DNA of 64,000 nucleotides, from positions 310,001-374,000 of the forward strand of contig NZ_JANUGW010000004.1 of NCBI RefSeq assembly GCF_024753285.1, written 5' to 3'. This stretch comes from Massilia pinisoli (GTDB taxonomy: Bacteria > Pseudomonadota > Gammaproteobacteria > Burkholderiales > Burkholderiaceae_D). The translations under genes and the position numbers were made by a program. The notes under the pieces were generated by a model. It did no database searches, had not been told where the DNA came from, and saw only the letters and a list, made by a program, of their open reading frames with translations. Positions 63,183 through 64,000 of this stretch are shown here, one piece after another (the first letter of the stretch is position 1; the number at the start of each line of letters is the position of its first letter).

Positions 63183-64000
63183 ACCATTCGACCAGGAAGT
63201 CGATGAAGGCGCTGACCTTGGCCGAGAGGTTGGCGCGTTCAGGATAGACCGCAAAGATATCCCCGCTCGGCAACGCCCACTCCTTCAATATGGGCACAAG
63301 CCGGCCTGCAGCGATATCCGCATGGATATCCCATTCCGAACGCATCAGGATGCCGAAGCCGGCCAATGCCCAGACCACGCCGGTCTCGCCGTCGTTCGTG
63401 CTCATGGTACCGCGCACTTTCACAGTTTCCTGTTTGCTGCCCCGGGTGAGATGCCAGGTGCCGAACGCGGCATCATTCTCGCGCAGGACGATACAGCGGT
63501 GCGTCTGCAGGTCGCGCGGCGTTGCCGGTACACCGTGCCTTGCCAGGTAATCGGGCGAGGCGCACAGCAGCCGGCGGTTGCGGACGATGCGCCGCGCAAC
63601 CATGCGTGAATCCGGGATCGTCCCAAACCAGATCCCGATGTCGTAGGCCTGGTCGGCCAGGTTGACCGAGCGGTCGGTCAGTTCGAGTTGCACTTCGACT
63701 TCGGGGTAGCGGCGCGCGAATTCGACGACCGCCGGGGCGATGTGGCGTCGGCCAAATCCGAATGTCGCATTCACGCGCAGCAGACCTTTCGGAACCGCCT
63801 TGCTGCTCGAAATTGCCTGCTCCAGTTCCTGCAGTTCGGCCAAAAGTCGACCGCCCGTCGCCAGATACATTTCCCCTTCGTGCGTAACGCTGATCCGGCG
63901 CGTTGTGCGGTTCAGCAGCCGTACCCCGAGCCGCTTCTCCAGTTGCGCCAGGCGCGCCGTGATCGCCGGCGGCGTCACGCCCAACTCGCGAGCCAGTGAG
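63145..64000 (-). CDS. LysR-family regulator, partial (N-terminus outside the window)
   Basis: About 284 residues are visible, from within the winged HTH ([34 protein letters not shown], in pieces) to the stop at 63145. The rest of the N-terminus lies beyond 64000. It resembles the LysR at 53933-54877 throughout ([18 protein letters not shown] versus NRRFLCASPGYLERHGVP), so the two are paralogues. It overlaps the chemoreceptor gene tail-to-tail by 38 bp. Confidence 0.88.
   Translation of the reverse strand, partial: SLARELGVTPPAITARLAQLEKRLGVRLLNRTTRRISVTHEGEMYLATGGRLLAELQELEQAISSSKAVPKGLLRVNATFGFGRRHIAPAVVEFARRYPEVEVQLELTDRSVNLADQAYDIGIWFGTIPDSRMVARRIVRNRRLLCASPDYLARHGVPATPRDLQTHRCIVLRENDAAFGTWHLTRGSKQETVKVRGTMSTNDGETGVVWALAGFGILMRSEWDIHADIAAGRLVPILKEWALPSGDIFAVYPERANLSAKVSAFIDFLVEWFKRDAAWTHPQS

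Overview
The window is one stretch of a high-GC chromosome from a betaproteobacterium, most likely Oxalobacteraceae close to Massilia, Duganella or Janthinobacterium. The basis is protein character and gene order: pyrG-kdsA-eno-ftsB, the rnm/yciO/M50/trpS/dapA/bamC run, a phasin, a split imuA-imuB and dnaE2 SOS set, and porin and TonB families. No rRNA, tRNA, phage, IS transposase or CRISPR array was seen. Species-level placement is inference.

Region 1 (1-6.2 kb) holds the tail of a LysR regulator, a cold-shock protein, an orphan sensor kinase, two small unknown proteins, a fatty acid desaturase, a phasin and a secreted-type PHB-depolymerase/esterase. Region 2 (6.2-26 kb) is bounded by SOS mutagenesis genes. 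imuA-imuB lie at the left and dnaE2 at the right, each behind a perfect CTGT-N8-ACAG LexA box. Between them sit an alpha/beta hydrolase and a CAT-like acyltransferase, a Cys/Gly-tailed protein, an M61 peptidase, an Hsp20 with a heat-shock promoter, a DegP-type protease with a two-component system, a TonB receptor, a PLP ammonia-lyase, two glyoxalase-fold proteins and a PhzF isomerase.

Region 3 (26-31 kb) holds a PRC-barrel protein, a chemoreceptor with a C-terminal WETF tether, an M48 peptidase and a YjgN-like membrane protein. Region 4 (31-53.7 kb) is mostly housekeeping: CTP synthase, KDO8P synthase, enolase, FtsB, Dps, Hsp33, gamma-carbonic anhydrase, Rnm-type PHP phosphatase, HtpX, YciO, a site-2-protease homologue with a damaged active site, TrpS, DapA, BamC, RoxA, SlyD and MutS. 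Scattered in it are accessory items: an orphan antidote-like protein, an orphan PAAR protein, an Ala-rich lipoprotein and a phosphoesterase-like protein that has lost its metal ligands.

Region 5 (53.9-64 kb) reads as a D-tartrate/C4-dicarboxylate module: LysR, D-tartrate dehydratase, DctA-type symporter, malic enzyme, porin, chemoreceptor and a second similar LysR. Together these could sense, swim to, admit, import and oxidise tartrate through oxaloacetate, malate and pyruvate.

A palindromic repeat with GTAGGGTGGACGGC ends occurs six times between genes (13.4, 17.3, 35.6, 39.6, 40.6 and 46.9 kb), as whole, short or half copies. A different palindrome (GGGGTCAGAGCCC) lies between kdsA and eno. 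I did not find a clearly new defence or mobile system. The best leads are the tartrate module, the separated SOS cassette with a shared LexA box at phzF, the two enzyme-fold proteins with lost catalytic residues, and the repeat family.
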